Source: Phycisphaerae bacterium (GTDB lineage: Bacteria > Planctomycetota > Phycisphaerae > Phycisphaerales > UBA1924). Taken from it: a DNA stretch of 64,000 bases. The stretch covers positions 1,364,001 to 1,428,000 of the forward strand of contig JAUIES010000001.1 of assembly GCA_030429705.1 (NCBI GenBank), given 5' to 3'. How positions within the stretch are numbered: the stretch's first letter is position 1; each line of letters starts with the position of its first letter. Below are positions 54,531 through 62,702 of this stretch, piece by piece. The notes beneath the pieces are model-generated. The model made no database searches. It had not been told where the DNA came from and saw nothing but the letters and a program-made list of their open reading frames with translations. A program made the position numbers and the translations under genes.

Positions 54531-56103
54531 GCACGATCCCATGGAAAAACCCGAGGCTCAACTTGCCAAGCGAGCGAGCCCGCTGCGCGAGATGATGATG
54601 ATCGCCGCCCCCTCGGTCGCGACGATGGCGTCATACACCCTCATGCAATTCTTTGATCGGCTCATGGTCAAAGACATCGGTCCTGACCCGGTGTACCTTG
54701 CCGCCCACGGCAACGCGGCGATTGCAACCTGGACCCTGCTCACTTTTGCAGTGGGGATCGCCGGCATTGTGAACTCTTTTGTATCGCAGAACCTCGGCGC
54801 GGGGAAGCCCGAGCGCGGGGCTGCGTATGCGTGGAACGCGATCTGGATGGGGGTCATGTATTGGGTCGCGCTGATGCTTCCCGCTGCGATTATCGCCCCG
54901 ACGATCCTTCGCTGGTTTGGACATGAGCAATCGTTGTATGAACTCGAGTTGCAGTACTTTCAGATCGGTCTGTATGGTTCCATTTTCACGCTTGGCGCGA
55001 AGGCAATCCACAATTACTTCTTCGGGATGCATCGACCGGGGATTGTGTTGATCTCAGCCGTCATCGGGAATCTCACCAACATCTGCCTGAATGCATTGTT
55101 GATTTTCGGTGCCGAAGGCCCGCCCGACCATTGGCCGCTGGCGGACACCATCAGATCGATTGCTGCGGCGGGTCACTTCCCCAAAATGGGTCTGGCCGGG
55201 GCGGCTTTGGCGCTGGTCATCGGGACGGCTGTCGAGTTCATCATTCCGTTTGCACTGTTCCTCGGGCCAAAATACGCCAGGCAATATGGCACCCGGAAGG
55301 CCTGGCGAATGCACGGACAGACGCTGCGCGACATACTCCGCGTTGGTTGGCCGGCGGGCTTCATGTTCCTCAATGAACTCCTGTGCTGGGCATACTTGAT
55401 GTCATTTCTGGTTGGAGCAGCTGCAGAGCGGGCTGCCGAACGGGCCGGCCAGACCGCTGAGCAGGTCGAACACGCCGGGACGATCGCGATCACAGCCGGA
55501 TTTGCCGCATTGCAATGGATGCACCTGTCATTCATGCCAGCGGTCGGGCTCTCAATTGCGACGCAGGCGTTGGTCGGAAAGGCGATCGGCGCCAAGGACC
55601 CTGATGCAGCAGCCGCTCGGGCTCGGCTTGGTTTGACGATCGCCATGATCTACATGGGTCTCTGTGCGTTGTTGTTTGTGGTGTTTCGAGCGCCATTGAT
55701 CGAGTTGTTCGTCAATCGGGATACGACCGAAGCCGATGCAGCCTCGATTTTGGCCAGTGGGGTACAGATCATGATCGCGGCAGCGGTGTTCCAAGTCTTT
55801 GATGCAGTTGCGATTACGCTTTCTGCAGCGCTGCGCGGTGCGGGCGATACGGTGTGGCCTGGCGTGGCGCAGATCGTCCTCGCGTGGGTCTTTATCGTCG
55901 GGTTTGGGCATGTGCTGATCGAGATTGACCCATCCATCGGCCCGATCGGACCCTGGATCGGGGCATCCGCCTACATCGTGCTTCTCGGGGTGTTTCTGTA
56001 TGTCAGGTTTCAGTCCGGTAAATGGCGGACGATCCGCCTCACCCATACCGATACGCTGCACAATCTCCCCCCCGATGACATCGCACCCGGGCCCGGTCTC
56101 TGA
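54523..56103 (+). CDS. MATE family efflux transporter
   Basis: A 526-residue MATE (multi-antimicrobial extrusion) transporter with about 12 helices. The N-terminal lobe starts LREMMMIAAPSVATMASYTL; the family's VNSFVSQNLGAGKPERGAAYAW segment is present in recognisable form (FVSQNLGAGKPE), and the second lobe has LQWMHLSFMPAVGLSIATQALVGKAIGAK (in part). It probably exports cationic drugs or metabolites against Na+ or H+. The ATG at 54523 is chosen as it overlaps the pdxA stop; an ATG at 54541 is possible. A small UUCG-loop stem follows the stop (56109-56120) but lacks a T-tract. Confidence 0.9.
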   Translation: MGEHDPMEKPEAQLAKRASPLREMMMIAAPSVATMASYTLMQFFDRLMVKDIGPDPVYLAAHGNAAIATWTLLTFAVGIAGIVNSFVSQNLGAGKPERGAAYAWNAIWMGVMYWVALMLPAAIIAPTILRWFGHEQSLYELELQYFQIGLYGSIFTLGAKAIHNYFFGMHRPGIVLISAVIGNLTNICLNALLIFGAEGPPDHWPLADTIRSIAAAGHFPKMGLAGAALALVIGTAVEFIIPFALFLGPKYARQYGTRKAWRMHGQTLRDILRVGWPAGFMFLNELLCWAYLMSFLVGAAAERAAERAGQTAEQVEHAGTIAITAGFAALQWMHLSFMPAVGLSIATQALVGKAIGAKDPDAAAARARLGLTIAMIYMGLCALLFVVFRAPLIELFVNRDTTEADAASILASGVQIMIAAAVFQVFDAVAITLSAALRGAGDTVWPGVAQIVLAWVFIVGFGHVLIEIDPSIGPIGPWIGASAYIVLLGVFLYVRFQSGKWRTIRLTHTDTLHNLPPDDIAPGPGL

Positions 56104-56158
56104 CCAGAGCCTTTCGAGGCGCTACAGTTGAAATCGCACGAACTTTAGTGGAGGCAGT

Positions 56159-57343
56159 ATGTCGACAGATCCAATGGATGTGGTCATCGGTGCAGGTCCC
56201 TCGTCTCAGCGTGATACCGCCGAGGCCGAGCGTCACCTCAACGCCGCGACCAACCTGCTCACCGGCGGCGAGAAAATCGACGCCATCACCGAACTCCGGG
56301 CAGCCGTCGCTGCCGACCCGTACAGCACCGACGCGATGTTCCGACTCGCGTACCTGCTCGACCTGGTCGGCGAGGAGGACGAAGCCTTGTCGCTCTACGA
56401 GCGCGTGTGCGATACCTCTCCCGCGCCGATCAACGCGCTGATCAACCTCGCTGTGCTCTACGAAGACCGCGGCGACTATGTCCGCGCCGAACGGAGCCTG
56501 CGGCAGGTCCTCGAGACCAACCCGAACCATGTTCGGGCCCGGCTCTTCATGAAGGACATCCAGGAAAGCCGCAGCATGGTTATCGAAGAGGACTCGGAGC
56601 GCGACCTGATCCAGAAGAAGGCGCTCATGGATACCCCCGTGACGGACTTCGAACTGTCAGTCCGGGCTCGTACTTGCCTCAAGAAGATGAACATTCGGAC
56701 GCTGGGCGATTTGCTTCGCATCACCGAAGCCGAACTGATGAGTTACAAGAACTTCGGCGAATCATCGCTCGAAGAAATCAAGAAGATGCTCACGGCCCGC
56801 AACTTGCGACTCGGGCAAGGGCTCGAAGATGCACACCGCGCCGCACGACGCCAGATCATGGAACGCCTCAAGGGCACTGGCAAAGAGGGCGTGTTCAATA
56901 AACTTGTCACCGATCTCCAGTTGTCTGTCCGTGCTCGCAAGGCGCTGCAGATGCTCAACATTCAGACCATCGGCGACCTGATCAGCCACACCGAAGCTGA
57001 ACTGATGGGTGTCAAAAACTTTGGCGCCACATCGCTCGACGAAGTCAAAGAACGCCTGACGGATTACGGGTTGAGCCTGCGGATGCTTGAAGAAGACGAG
57101 ATCGGCATCATGCCTTCGAAGTTTGATACACCTCCGGGCACCACCGAAGCATTCAACGCCGAACTGGCTGCCCTGTCCGCGGACGCGCCATATGAAGCGC
57201 CTTCGGAATTTTCGGCTTCCGTTGACTCGGAATCAGTCACTGAGGCGATCGACGAACCTGAGACCCTGGCAGCATTAGAAACGCCCGAATCAACCGAAGA
57301 AACTGTTGTTGAGCCAGCGATTGATCCGGAAGAGACACCTTAA
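56159..57343 (+). CDS. TPR protein with two tandem RNA polymerase alpha-CTD-like domains
   Basis: A 394-residue protein. Residues ~24-137 are three to four TPR repeats. Two helix-hairpin-helix domains follow, each close to the C-terminal domain of RNA polymerase alpha. The first (160-219) has FELSVRARTCLKKMNI, IGDL-type TLGDLLRITEAEL, KNFGESSLEEIKKML. The second (249-308) has LQLSVRARKALQMLNI, TIGDLISHTEAELM, KNFGATSLDEVKERL. Counterparts of E. coli alpha R265, N294, G296 and S299 are kept; N268 and K298 are not. The C-terminal ~85 residues are acidic and disordered. GGAGG sits 4 bases before the ATG. It has its own terminator. The role is likely in transcription but unproven. Confidence 0.88.
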   Translation: MSTDPMDVVIGAGPSSQRDTAEAERHLNAATNLLTGGEKIDAITELRAAVAADPYSTDAMFRLAYLLDLVGEEDEALSLYERVCDTSPAPINALINLAVLYEDRGDYVRAERSLRQVLETNPNHVRARLFMKDIQESRSMVIEEDSERDLIQKKALMDTPVTDFELSVRARTCLKKMNIRTLGDLLRITEAELMSYKNFGESSLEEIKKMLTARNLRLGQGLEDAHRAARRQIMERLKGTGKEGVFNKLVTDLQLSVRARKALQMLNIQTIGDLISHTEAELMGVKNFGATSLDEVKERLTDYGLSLRMLEEDEIGIMPSKFDTPPGTTEAFNAELAALSADAPYEAPSEFSASVDSESVTEAIDEPETLAALETPESTEETVVEPAIDPEETP

Positions 57344-57377
57344 CGGCAAACGCTTGATCACGATTGTGAAGACCTCG

Positions 57378-57406
57378 CCGACCGGCCCAAGCCGGTCGGT
57401 TTTTTT
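57378..57406 (+). terminator. Intrinsic terminator after the TPR/alpha-CTD gene
   Basis: A perfect 9-bp GC-rich stem (CCGACCGGC / GCCGGTCGG) with loop CCAA, followed directly by seven T, 35 bases after the stop at 57343. A textbook Rho-independent terminator. Confidence 0.95.
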
Positions 57407-57561
57407 GTCTCAATCGACCAAAGTGCCTTATCGGTCGAGGTATGACCGCGCCCAGCCGGAGCATTCCACCCATTCGATCAGTGGTCAGCCTCATCACGCA
57501 AAGTTCGCCTTGCATCCATGCCGATGTCTCCAACGCTTGTCACCAAGTCAGGGAGTCACCA

Positions 57562-58986
57562 ATGTCGCACGATGTGCATGTTCCAAACGCTGCTGAGGGA
57601 ACGGATCTCGTCCCCGCCGAACGCCTTGTCCGACCAATTCAACGATTTATGCGCATGTCCATTGCAGGTGGTGTGCTGCTGCTCGGTTGTGCGGTCCTTG
57701 CGATCATCTGGGCCAACTCGGGGTTTGCAGACCTCTACCACACGATTTTTCATGGGACTGACCTTGAAGTTGTGTTTGGGCAAATACATATATCACATCA
57801 TCTGATTCACTGGATCAACGATGCCCTGATGGCCATTTTCTTCCTCCTCGTCGGGCTCGAAATCAAACGCGAGATGCTCGTCGGAGAACTGGCGAGCCCG
57901 AAGAAGGCTGCACTTCCAATTGCCGCTGCAATTGGCGGCATGGTTGTGCCGGCTCTGATCTATGCCGCGATCAATCTCGGTCAGCCGTCGATGCGTGGGT
58001 GGGGGGTTCCGATGGCGACGGACATCGCGTTCGCCCTGGGCGTGCTCGCACTTCTTGGTTCACGCGTACCGATCGCGCTGAAGGTCTTCCTGACCTCACT
58101 TGCCATTGTTGATGACCTCGGCGCACTCGTGGTCATCGCCCTCTTCTATACCGATGAAATCGCGACGGCCTATCTGATGTACGGGGCGTGTGCCGTCGGC
58201 GTGCTCGTTCTGTTCAACATGTTCAAGGTCCGCTCGCCCATTCCGTACCTCTTGGTCGGCGTAGGGCTTTGGTACTTCCTGCTTGAGTCGGGCGTGCACT
58301 CAACCATTGCCGGTGTCCTGCTCGCGATGACGATTCCTGCAACCGCACGCGTCGATTCGCAACGGTTCTCGAGTGCAACGAGTGATGCGCTCGATACCTT
58401 TGACCACCACGGCAAACTGGGACACTGTGTTCGCACCAACAGCACGCAGCGGGCAGCGGTGCAGTCGATCGCGTCCAGTTGCAGCCATGTCACACCGCCG
58501 CTGCATCGTATTGAGTTCGCACTGCATGGCTGGGTCGCGTTTCTTATTCTGCCTGTCTTTGCGCTCGCGAATGCCGGGCTGCACATCGGCGAAGGAGCAG
58601 GAGCGGCGTTGGTCGGTTCGACTTCACTCGGCATCATCCTTGGTCTGTCCATCGGTAAGCCGCTGGGCATCTTCGGAGCCTGCTGGATCGCAACCAAACT
58701 CGGCATCGCCACGCTTCCGACCGGTACCACCTGGAAGCACATTGTCGGCGTGGGCATGCTCGGTGGCATCGGGTTCACCATGGCGCTCTTCATCGGGACG
58801 CTGGCCTTCCCGACCGCTGCAGGTCTCGAAGCCGCCAAGATGGGCATCCTGCTTGCCTCACTGATCTCGGCAGTCGGTGGAACACTCATCCTGCTCACCT
58901 GCAAGTCGGCAGAGGCTTCGGGCGAGGGGACGCAGTTCGACGACGAGGATCAGCAAGACGATCAGCCGCAGTCACTGGCAGCATGA
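57562..58986 (+). CDS. nhaA: Na+/H+ antiporter NhaA
   Basis: A 474-residue NhaA antiporter of the inner membrane, with about 12 helices. Key features are FFLLVGLEIKREMLVGEL, the transport aspartates in LAIVDDLGALVVIALFYT, the TDIAFALGVLALLG region, and LHGWVAFLILPVFALANAG in the second half. The loop before that (DTFDHHGKLGH through TPPLHRIE) is the longer version found in many non-enteric NhaAs. The ATG at 57562 is chosen because AGGGAG lies upstream and it is the family-like start; the longer frame is not supported. Region 57407-57561 upstream shows no other gene. Confidence 0.94.
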   Translation: MSHDVHVPNAAEGTDLVPAERLVRPIQRFMRMSIAGGVLLLGCAVLAIIWANSGFADLYHTIFHGTDLEVVFGQIHISHHLIHWINDALMAIFFLLVGLEIKREMLVGELASPKKAALPIAAAIGGMVVPALIYAAINLGQPSMRGWGVPMATDIAFALGVLALLGSRVPIALKVFLTSLAIVDDLGALVVIALFYTDEIATAYLMYGACAVGVLVLFNMFKVRSPIPYLLVGVGLWYFLLESGVHSTIAGVLLAMTIPATARVDSQRFSSATSDALDTFDHHGKLGHCVRTNSTQRAAVQSIASSCSHVTPPLHRIEFALHGWVAFLILPVFALANAGLHIGEGAGAALVGSTSLGIILGLSIGKPLGIFGACWIATKLGIATLPTGTTWKHIVGVGMLGGIGFTMALFIGTLAFPTAAGLEAAKMGILLASLISAVGGTLILLTCKSAEASGEGTQFDDEDQQDDQPQSLAA

Positions 58987-59011
58987 TCGATACATTTTGA
59001 TTCTGAACACG

Positions 59012-59040
59012 AACGCCCAGGGTTTCCCTGGGCGTTTTCT
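59012..59040 (+). terminator. Intrinsic terminator after nhaA
   Basis: A perfect 11-bp stem (AACGCCCAGGG / CCCTGGGCGTT) with loop TTT, ending in GTTTTCT, 25 bases after the nhaA stop. The reverse direction toward ispF has no T-tract, though the hairpin lies just past the ispF stop. Confidence 0.85.
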
Positions 59041-59593
59041 ATGACCCGCCGAATTGCAGCAGGACCACGACCTGTGCTTCGATCGCTCGTCCTTCGCCGA
59101 CAGCGTCGACGCCTTCGCCGGTCTTGCCTTTGACATTAACCTGACTGATCTCAACTTCGAGCAGATCGGCGATCGCACTGCGGATTTCGGCTTTGCGATC
59201 GCCCAGTTTGGGTCTCTCGAGCACGACGGTCGCATCGACATTGATCACTCGGTATCCATGGGTTGTGACCTGTCGCATGGCTTCTGACACGAAATCCGCC
59301 GAGTGACGACCCTCGTTCTCCGCTGCTGTGTTCGGGAACAACTGCCCGATATCGGGGAGGGCCAACGCGCCCAACAAAGCATCCGTCAATGCGTGCAGCA
59401 GCACATCGCCGTCCGAATGCCCGACCGGCCCGCGATCATGCTTTAAAGCCACGCCTCCGATGACCAGCGGTCGCCCGGAACCGATCGGTGCGAGCGGCTC
59501 GAGTCGATGTTTGTCATATCCATGGCCGATGCGCAAATTTTGCGCGTTCGAGTCTCCGCTTCGATCATGCGTGGCGTTCGTCTCTTCAGGCAT
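59039..59593 (-). CDS. ispF: 2-C-methyl-D-erythritol 2,4-cyclodiphosphate synthase
   Basis: A 184-residue IspF of the MEP isoprenoid pathway, a trimeric zinc enzyme. Metal ligands lie in RIGHGYDKHRLEP (Asp and His), and in LGALALPDIGQLFPNT after the motif GPVGHSDGDVLLHALTDALLGA (in part). SFPD-type PNTAAENEG and VEISQVNVKGKTGEGVDAVGEG complete the fold; the last gives the C-terminal TGEG motif. The N-terminal ~20 residues (MPEETNATHDRSG) are an extension over E. coli IspF (159 aa). It is monocistronic and convergent with nhaA. Confidence 0.95.
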   Translation of the reverse strand: MPEETNATHDRSGDSNAQNLRIGHGYDKHRLEPLAPIGSGRPLVIGGVALKHDRGPVGHSDGDVLLHALTDALLGALALPDIGQLFPNTAAENEGRHSADFVSEAMRQVTTHGYRVINVDATVVLERPKLGDRKAEIRSAIADLLEVEISQVNVKGKTGEGVDAVGEGRAIEAQVVVLLQFGGS

Positions 59594-59670
59594 ACACCCA
59601 GTCTACCGATAAGACACAAGCAAACATGCGCTCCTTGTGCGGCGTATGCTCAGAACAGACGGAGCAACAC

Positions 59671-60102
59671 ATGAACAAATCCATTCGAACGACCATCCTC
59701 GCCGCTGTAGCCGCCACCAGCACCCTCATCGCCGGGTGCTCATACACCCCGGGTGGCGGGCTCATGAGCGACGACCAGTTCACCTACGAATCCACGCCGT
59801 ATCAGCCGATCTCGGTTGAAGTGGTGGATACACGCACAGATGAAGTTGTGTGGACGATGGATGTCCCCGTGGGCCGAAAAGTCACGCTTCGTTTCTACCC
59901 AGACAAGTCGGAGGGGTATGCGGATTATCCGGACATCATGAAGTGGGAGGTTCAGGGTAAAGAAGACTTCGCGGGTGTTTTGCGGAGCAAGACGACGGTT
60001 CCGGACCGGTGGTCTCGACGGATCGATGTCTCGCTGCGTGAGGAACCGGAGTTCTATCCAGGCGCCGACCCGCAGGCAGCCGCCGGCAATCAGTCGCCGT
60101 AA
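59671..60102 (+). CDS. Small exported lipoprotein, unknown function
   Basis: A 143-residue lipoprotein. The signal peptide (MNKSIRTTILAAVAATSTL) ends in the lipobox IAGC near residue 23. The mature part is a small beta domain with YQPISVEVVDTRTDEVVWTMDVPVGRKV (in part), RFYPDKSEG and DYPDIMKWEVQG. I do not recognise a named family, although similar small planctomycete lipoproteins with a VWTMDVPVGR theme seem to exist. CGGAG precedes the ATG at 59671; the longer open frame overlaps ispF and is rejected. A strong terminator follows. Confidence 0.8.
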   Translation: MNKSIRTTILAAVAATSTLIAGCSYTPGGGLMSDDQFTYESTPYQPISVEVVDTRTDEVVWTMDVPVGRKVTLRFYPDKSEGYADYPDIMKWEVQGKEDFAGVLRSKTTVPDRWSRRIDVSLREEPEFYPGADPQAAAGNQSP

Positions 60103-60132
60103 CTGCGCGCAACCAATGTGCATCGCATATTG

Positions 60133-60161
60133 ACCACGAGCATGTGCTCGTGGTTTTTTTT
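60133..60161 (+). terminator. Intrinsic terminator after the small lipoprotein gene
   Basis: A perfect 10-bp stem (ACCACGAGCA / TGCTCGTGGT) around TG (in practice a slightly larger loop), running into eight or nine T. It lies 31 bases after the stop and abuts the end of the convergent AhpD-like gene. Confidence 0.93.
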
Positions 60162-60702
60162 ATTCAGCGTCTTCGACTTCGACACCGAGTCCGAGGACGA
60201 CGCGATTGGCATAGGCAAAGTAACCAACGACCTGGACGAGGTCGTGGACCGCCAGGTCGCACAGGCCGTGCGCTTTGAGCGTGTCGATATCTTCCCGATC
60301 GACTTCGGTCGGGCGTGTTGTGAGCAGTTCGACAAATGAAACGATCGCTTGTTCTCGATCGGTCAGGCAGCCGAGGTCGTGATTGAGCAGCGATTTCACC
60401 ACACCGGGTCGATCATCCGCGAGAAGGGCTGCAAGACTGCGCGCGTGATGGAGCGTGCAGTATGCACATCCGTTGATCATCGAGACGATCACGCCCGCCA
60501 ATTCTCGCTCGGATCGCGGGAGGACGCCGGGCGACTTCATGATCGTTGTGTACAGCGTCATGTGCGCAGCCAGAACCTCCGGGTTAACGCTGTGGGCGAG
60601 GAGGATGTTGTCGATGCGTCCCTGACGGTCGGCGTATCGTGCAAACAGACCGCGCAATAAGCCATCCGCATCGTCCGGTTCGATTGTTGAGATGAATGCC
60701 AT
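60160..60702 (-). CDS. Peroxidase-related AhpD/CMD family protein
   Basis: A 180-residue protein of the carboxymuconolactone decarboxylase / AhpD fold, in the uncharacterised peroxidase-related branch. The redox pair is in NGCAYCTLHHARSL (CxxC with a following histidine), and the usual SEREL segment precedes it (LPRSERELAGVIVS). Other marks are LLAHSVNPEVLAAHMTLY and LTDREQAIVSF. It likely reduces peroxides or acts as a thiol-dependent stress enzyme in the cytoplasm. The gene is monocistronic, and its stop overlaps the T-tract of the opposing terminator. Confidence 0.9.
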   Translation of the reverse strand: MAFISTIEPDDADGLLRGLFARYADRQGRIDNILLAHSVNPEVLAAHMTLYTTIMKSPGVLPRSERELAGVIVSMINGCAYCTLHHARSLAALLADDRPGVVKSLLNHDLGCLTDREQAIVSFVELLTTRPTEVDREDIDTLKAHGLCDLAVHDLVQVVGYFAYANRVVLGLGVEVEDAE

Positions 60703-60743
60703 AGGTCAAGCGTACTCGCGGTTTGTGCGCAATAAGGTTGTTC

Positions 60744-61052
60744 ATGTCGTTGTTCGAACAGGTTGGCGGAGATTGCCGATTGCGCGTCAAGGCCGTGCCG
60801 GGCGCACGGACCGACCAGATTGTGGGCCGACTCGGCGACCGATTGAAGATTCGTGTCAAAGCCCCCCCGGAAGACGGAAAAGCCAACAAAGCCATCATTC
60901 AACTCATCGCGAAAGCGACCGGGCGTAAGGCAAGCGACATCTCGATCGAGTCCGGGCACACGAATGCGGAAAAGACCGTGCGTGTGCAAGGGGTACATGC
61001 GAGAGAACTGGCTCGATTGTTCGATTTGGACTTGCCTGACGCGACGACATGA
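60744..61052 (+). CDS. DUF167 family protein (YggU-like)
   Basis: A 102-residue DUF167 protein. Family marks are LRVKAVPGARTDQIVG, LKIRVKAPPEDGKANKAIIQLIA (in part) and IESGHTNAEKTVRVQG. The PPEDGKAN segment is the most conserved part. Function in bacteria is not established. The ATG at 60744 has AAGG upstream; a few upstream residues in the same frame are unlikely to be translated. It diverges from the AhpD-like gene and converges with pyrB. Confidence 0.9.
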   Translation: MSLFEQVGGDCRLRVKAVPGARTDQIVGRLGDRLKIRVKAPPEDGKANKAIIQLIAKATGRKASDISIESGHTNAEKTVRVQGVHARELARLFDLDLPDATT

Positions 61053-61095
61053 CACGCATCACACGCTGCATGCGTACTGAAAAACCCGCGCGCAA

Positions 61096-62028
61096 TCAAC
61101 CCGACAGGCATGCTGCGAGCACAGCCATGCGTGCCCGCACGCCATTGGTGACTTGCTGTTTGATTAACGATCGTGGTCCATCGGCGACCGACGGGTCAAT
61201 CTCCAGGCCTCGGTTGGTTGGTCCTGGGTGCATGATCAGCACATGCTCTTCCAGTCGATGGGCGCGCTCTTCGGTCATGCCGAACGCGGACCGGTAGGCA
61301 CGACGCGACGCGATCGCCCGTTGGCCGGCGGTCTGCCGCTCGAACTGAATCCGCAACATCATCACAATGTCGGCGCCATCGATCGCGTCGTCCATCGACC
61401 AGCAAACTTCGCACCCGAGTCCCTCAAGCGTGCGCGGCACGAGTGTTGGCGGGCCTGCGCACACGACCGATGCACCCAGCCCGGTCAGGAGCGCCACATT
61501 CGATCGCGCGACGCGCGACGCGCCCACATCGCCGATGATCGCCACGCGGCGATTCGATAAATCGAACGATGGGCAATCGGTCGCTTCAGCAATCGTCAAT
61601 GCATCGCCCAGTGCTTGTGTCGGGTGTTCGTGTCGGCCGTCGCCAGCATTGATCACGACAAGTTCGGGGAGTTCTTGTGCGATCACGCCGGGCAGCCCGG
61701 CGAGCGCTGAACGAACAACAAGAGCCTCGACACCCATCGCGGCGAGCGTTCGCGCGGTATCGACGATCGATTCACCCTTGTTCGCGGAACTTGAGCCAAC
61801 GGAGAGATCGACAACCGTGGCGCCGAGTCGACCGGCTGCGATGGTAAAACTTGTCCGCGTTCGGGTCGAATCTTCAAAAAACGCAGTTGCGACAAGTCGT
61901 CCAACGAGATCGGTGCTTGCGGTGATCTGGGATGCGTGTTCGAGGATTGAACGCCAGCGTTCAATTGGTTCGCCAGCAATACCAAGCACCGAACGGGACG
62001 AACGCGCGTGCACTGCTGTCATCCCCAT
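61096..62028 (-). CDS. pyrB: Aspartate carbamoyltransferase catalytic subunit
   Basis: A 310-residue PyrB, which makes N-carbamoylaspartate in pyrimidine synthesis. The carbamoyl-phosphate loop is FEDSTRTRTSF (STRTR at 54-58). Others are GSSSANKGESIVDTARTL, GDGRHEHPTQALGDALTI with HPTQ, IIGDVGASRVARSN and HPGPTNRGLEID. Length matches E. coli PyrB (311). No regulatory pyrI is visible here, suggesting the unregulated trimer or a DHOase complex, which is inference. The start overlaps the stop of the upstream lipoprotein gene (TAATG), so they are coupled. No pyrR or attenuator was seen. Confidence 0.95.
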   Translation of the reverse strand: MGMTAVHARSSRSVLGIAGEPIERWRSILEHASQITASTDLVGRLVATAFFEDSTRTRTSFTIAAGRLGATVVDLSVGSSSANKGESIVDTARTLAAMGVEALVVRSALAGLPGVIAQELPELVVINAGDGRHEHPTQALGDALTIAEATDCPSFDLSNRRVAIIGDVGASRVARSNVALLTGLGASVVCAGPPTLVPRTLEGLGCEVCWSMDDAIDGADIVMMLRIQFERQTAGQRAIASRRAYRSAFGMTEERAHRLEEHVLIMHPGPTNRGLEIDPSVADGPRSLIKQQVTNGVRARMAVLAACLSG

Positions 62029-62630
62029 TAATCCTCAGCCTCATCATCAGGCGTGTCGGTGGGTTCGGGGTCGGTGGTTTTCAATGTCTTGGTCGATGGT
62101 GGATTGACAAAGTTGGCATCAGGTGGCGAAACGACGCGCGCAGACCATGGCTGAACGAATGACACATTCCAGGGATGGAGCCCGGCATCGAGCCACACGG
62201 TCATGCCCTGATACGCGATGCCACCATCAGCCTTGGGACCAAGTTCGAGGACCGGTCTGACAACATCAATCTTTGCCTTCGGCCCGCGCACCCAGACGCG
62301 ACCGATGTGATAGGTCGGCAAATGCTCGGTTGCAGGGGTCATCGCGCGAGTGTCAGGGCCGAGACCGGAAAGGATCAGCCTCTGCGCTTCGGGCGTCATC
62401 TCGGGTGGCAGATTCACCGTGTAAGGTCCGGCCCACGCGGGGTGATAACGCTCGATCACTTCCTCGAGAGCAGCCGTCACCGCAGGCTTGACCTGGATGA
62501 AGTTCGGGCTCGACGGCGCGAGACTCTCAAGCTCGGGATACGACGAATAGCCGACACACCCGCCGAGCGAACTCAGCACGGCGCTCAATCCGACGATCGC
62601 AATCTGGGACGCTCTTCTGGTCTGTAGCAC
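62028..62630 (-). CDS. Lipoprotein of unknown function, coupled to pyrB
   Basis: A 200-residue lipoprotein. The GTG start at 62630 is preferred because AGGAG lies about 6 bases upstream and it gives a short signal peptide (QIAIVGLSAVLSSLGGC, lipobox LGGC). The mature part has an alpha segment (IQVKPAVTAALEEVIERYHP) and a beta region ending in a Pro/Asp/Glu-rich tail (TDPEPTDTPDDEAED). I do not recognise the family. Its stop overlaps the pyrB start. The upstream region is shared with the divergent ubiX. Confidence 0.75.
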   Translation of the reverse strand: MLQTRRASQIAIVGLSAVLSSLGGCVGYSSYPELESLAPSSPNFIQVKPAVTAALEEVIERYHPAWAGPYTVNLPPEMTPEAQRLILSGLGPDTRAMTPATEHLPTYHIGRVWVRGPKAKIDVVRPVLELGPKADGGIAYQGMTVWLDAGLHPWNVSFVQPWSARVVSPPDANFVNPPSTKTLKTTDPEPTDTPDDEAED

Positions 62631-62702
62631 GCGATGCTCCTGATAGGGTCTCTCCAACTGTACCCATGCCGGTGGGTGGGCGACGACTACGATCGCAGGT
62701 CC

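Noticed and set aside
7312-60868. About twenty 7-base runs of C or G, many inside genes (for example 7312-7318, 20701-20707, 29162-29168, 41833-41839), considered as phase-variable slippage sites
   Set aside because: At about 60% GC roughly this number is expected by chance over 64 kb. All lie in otherwise intact frames, and none exceeds seven bases by my reading.
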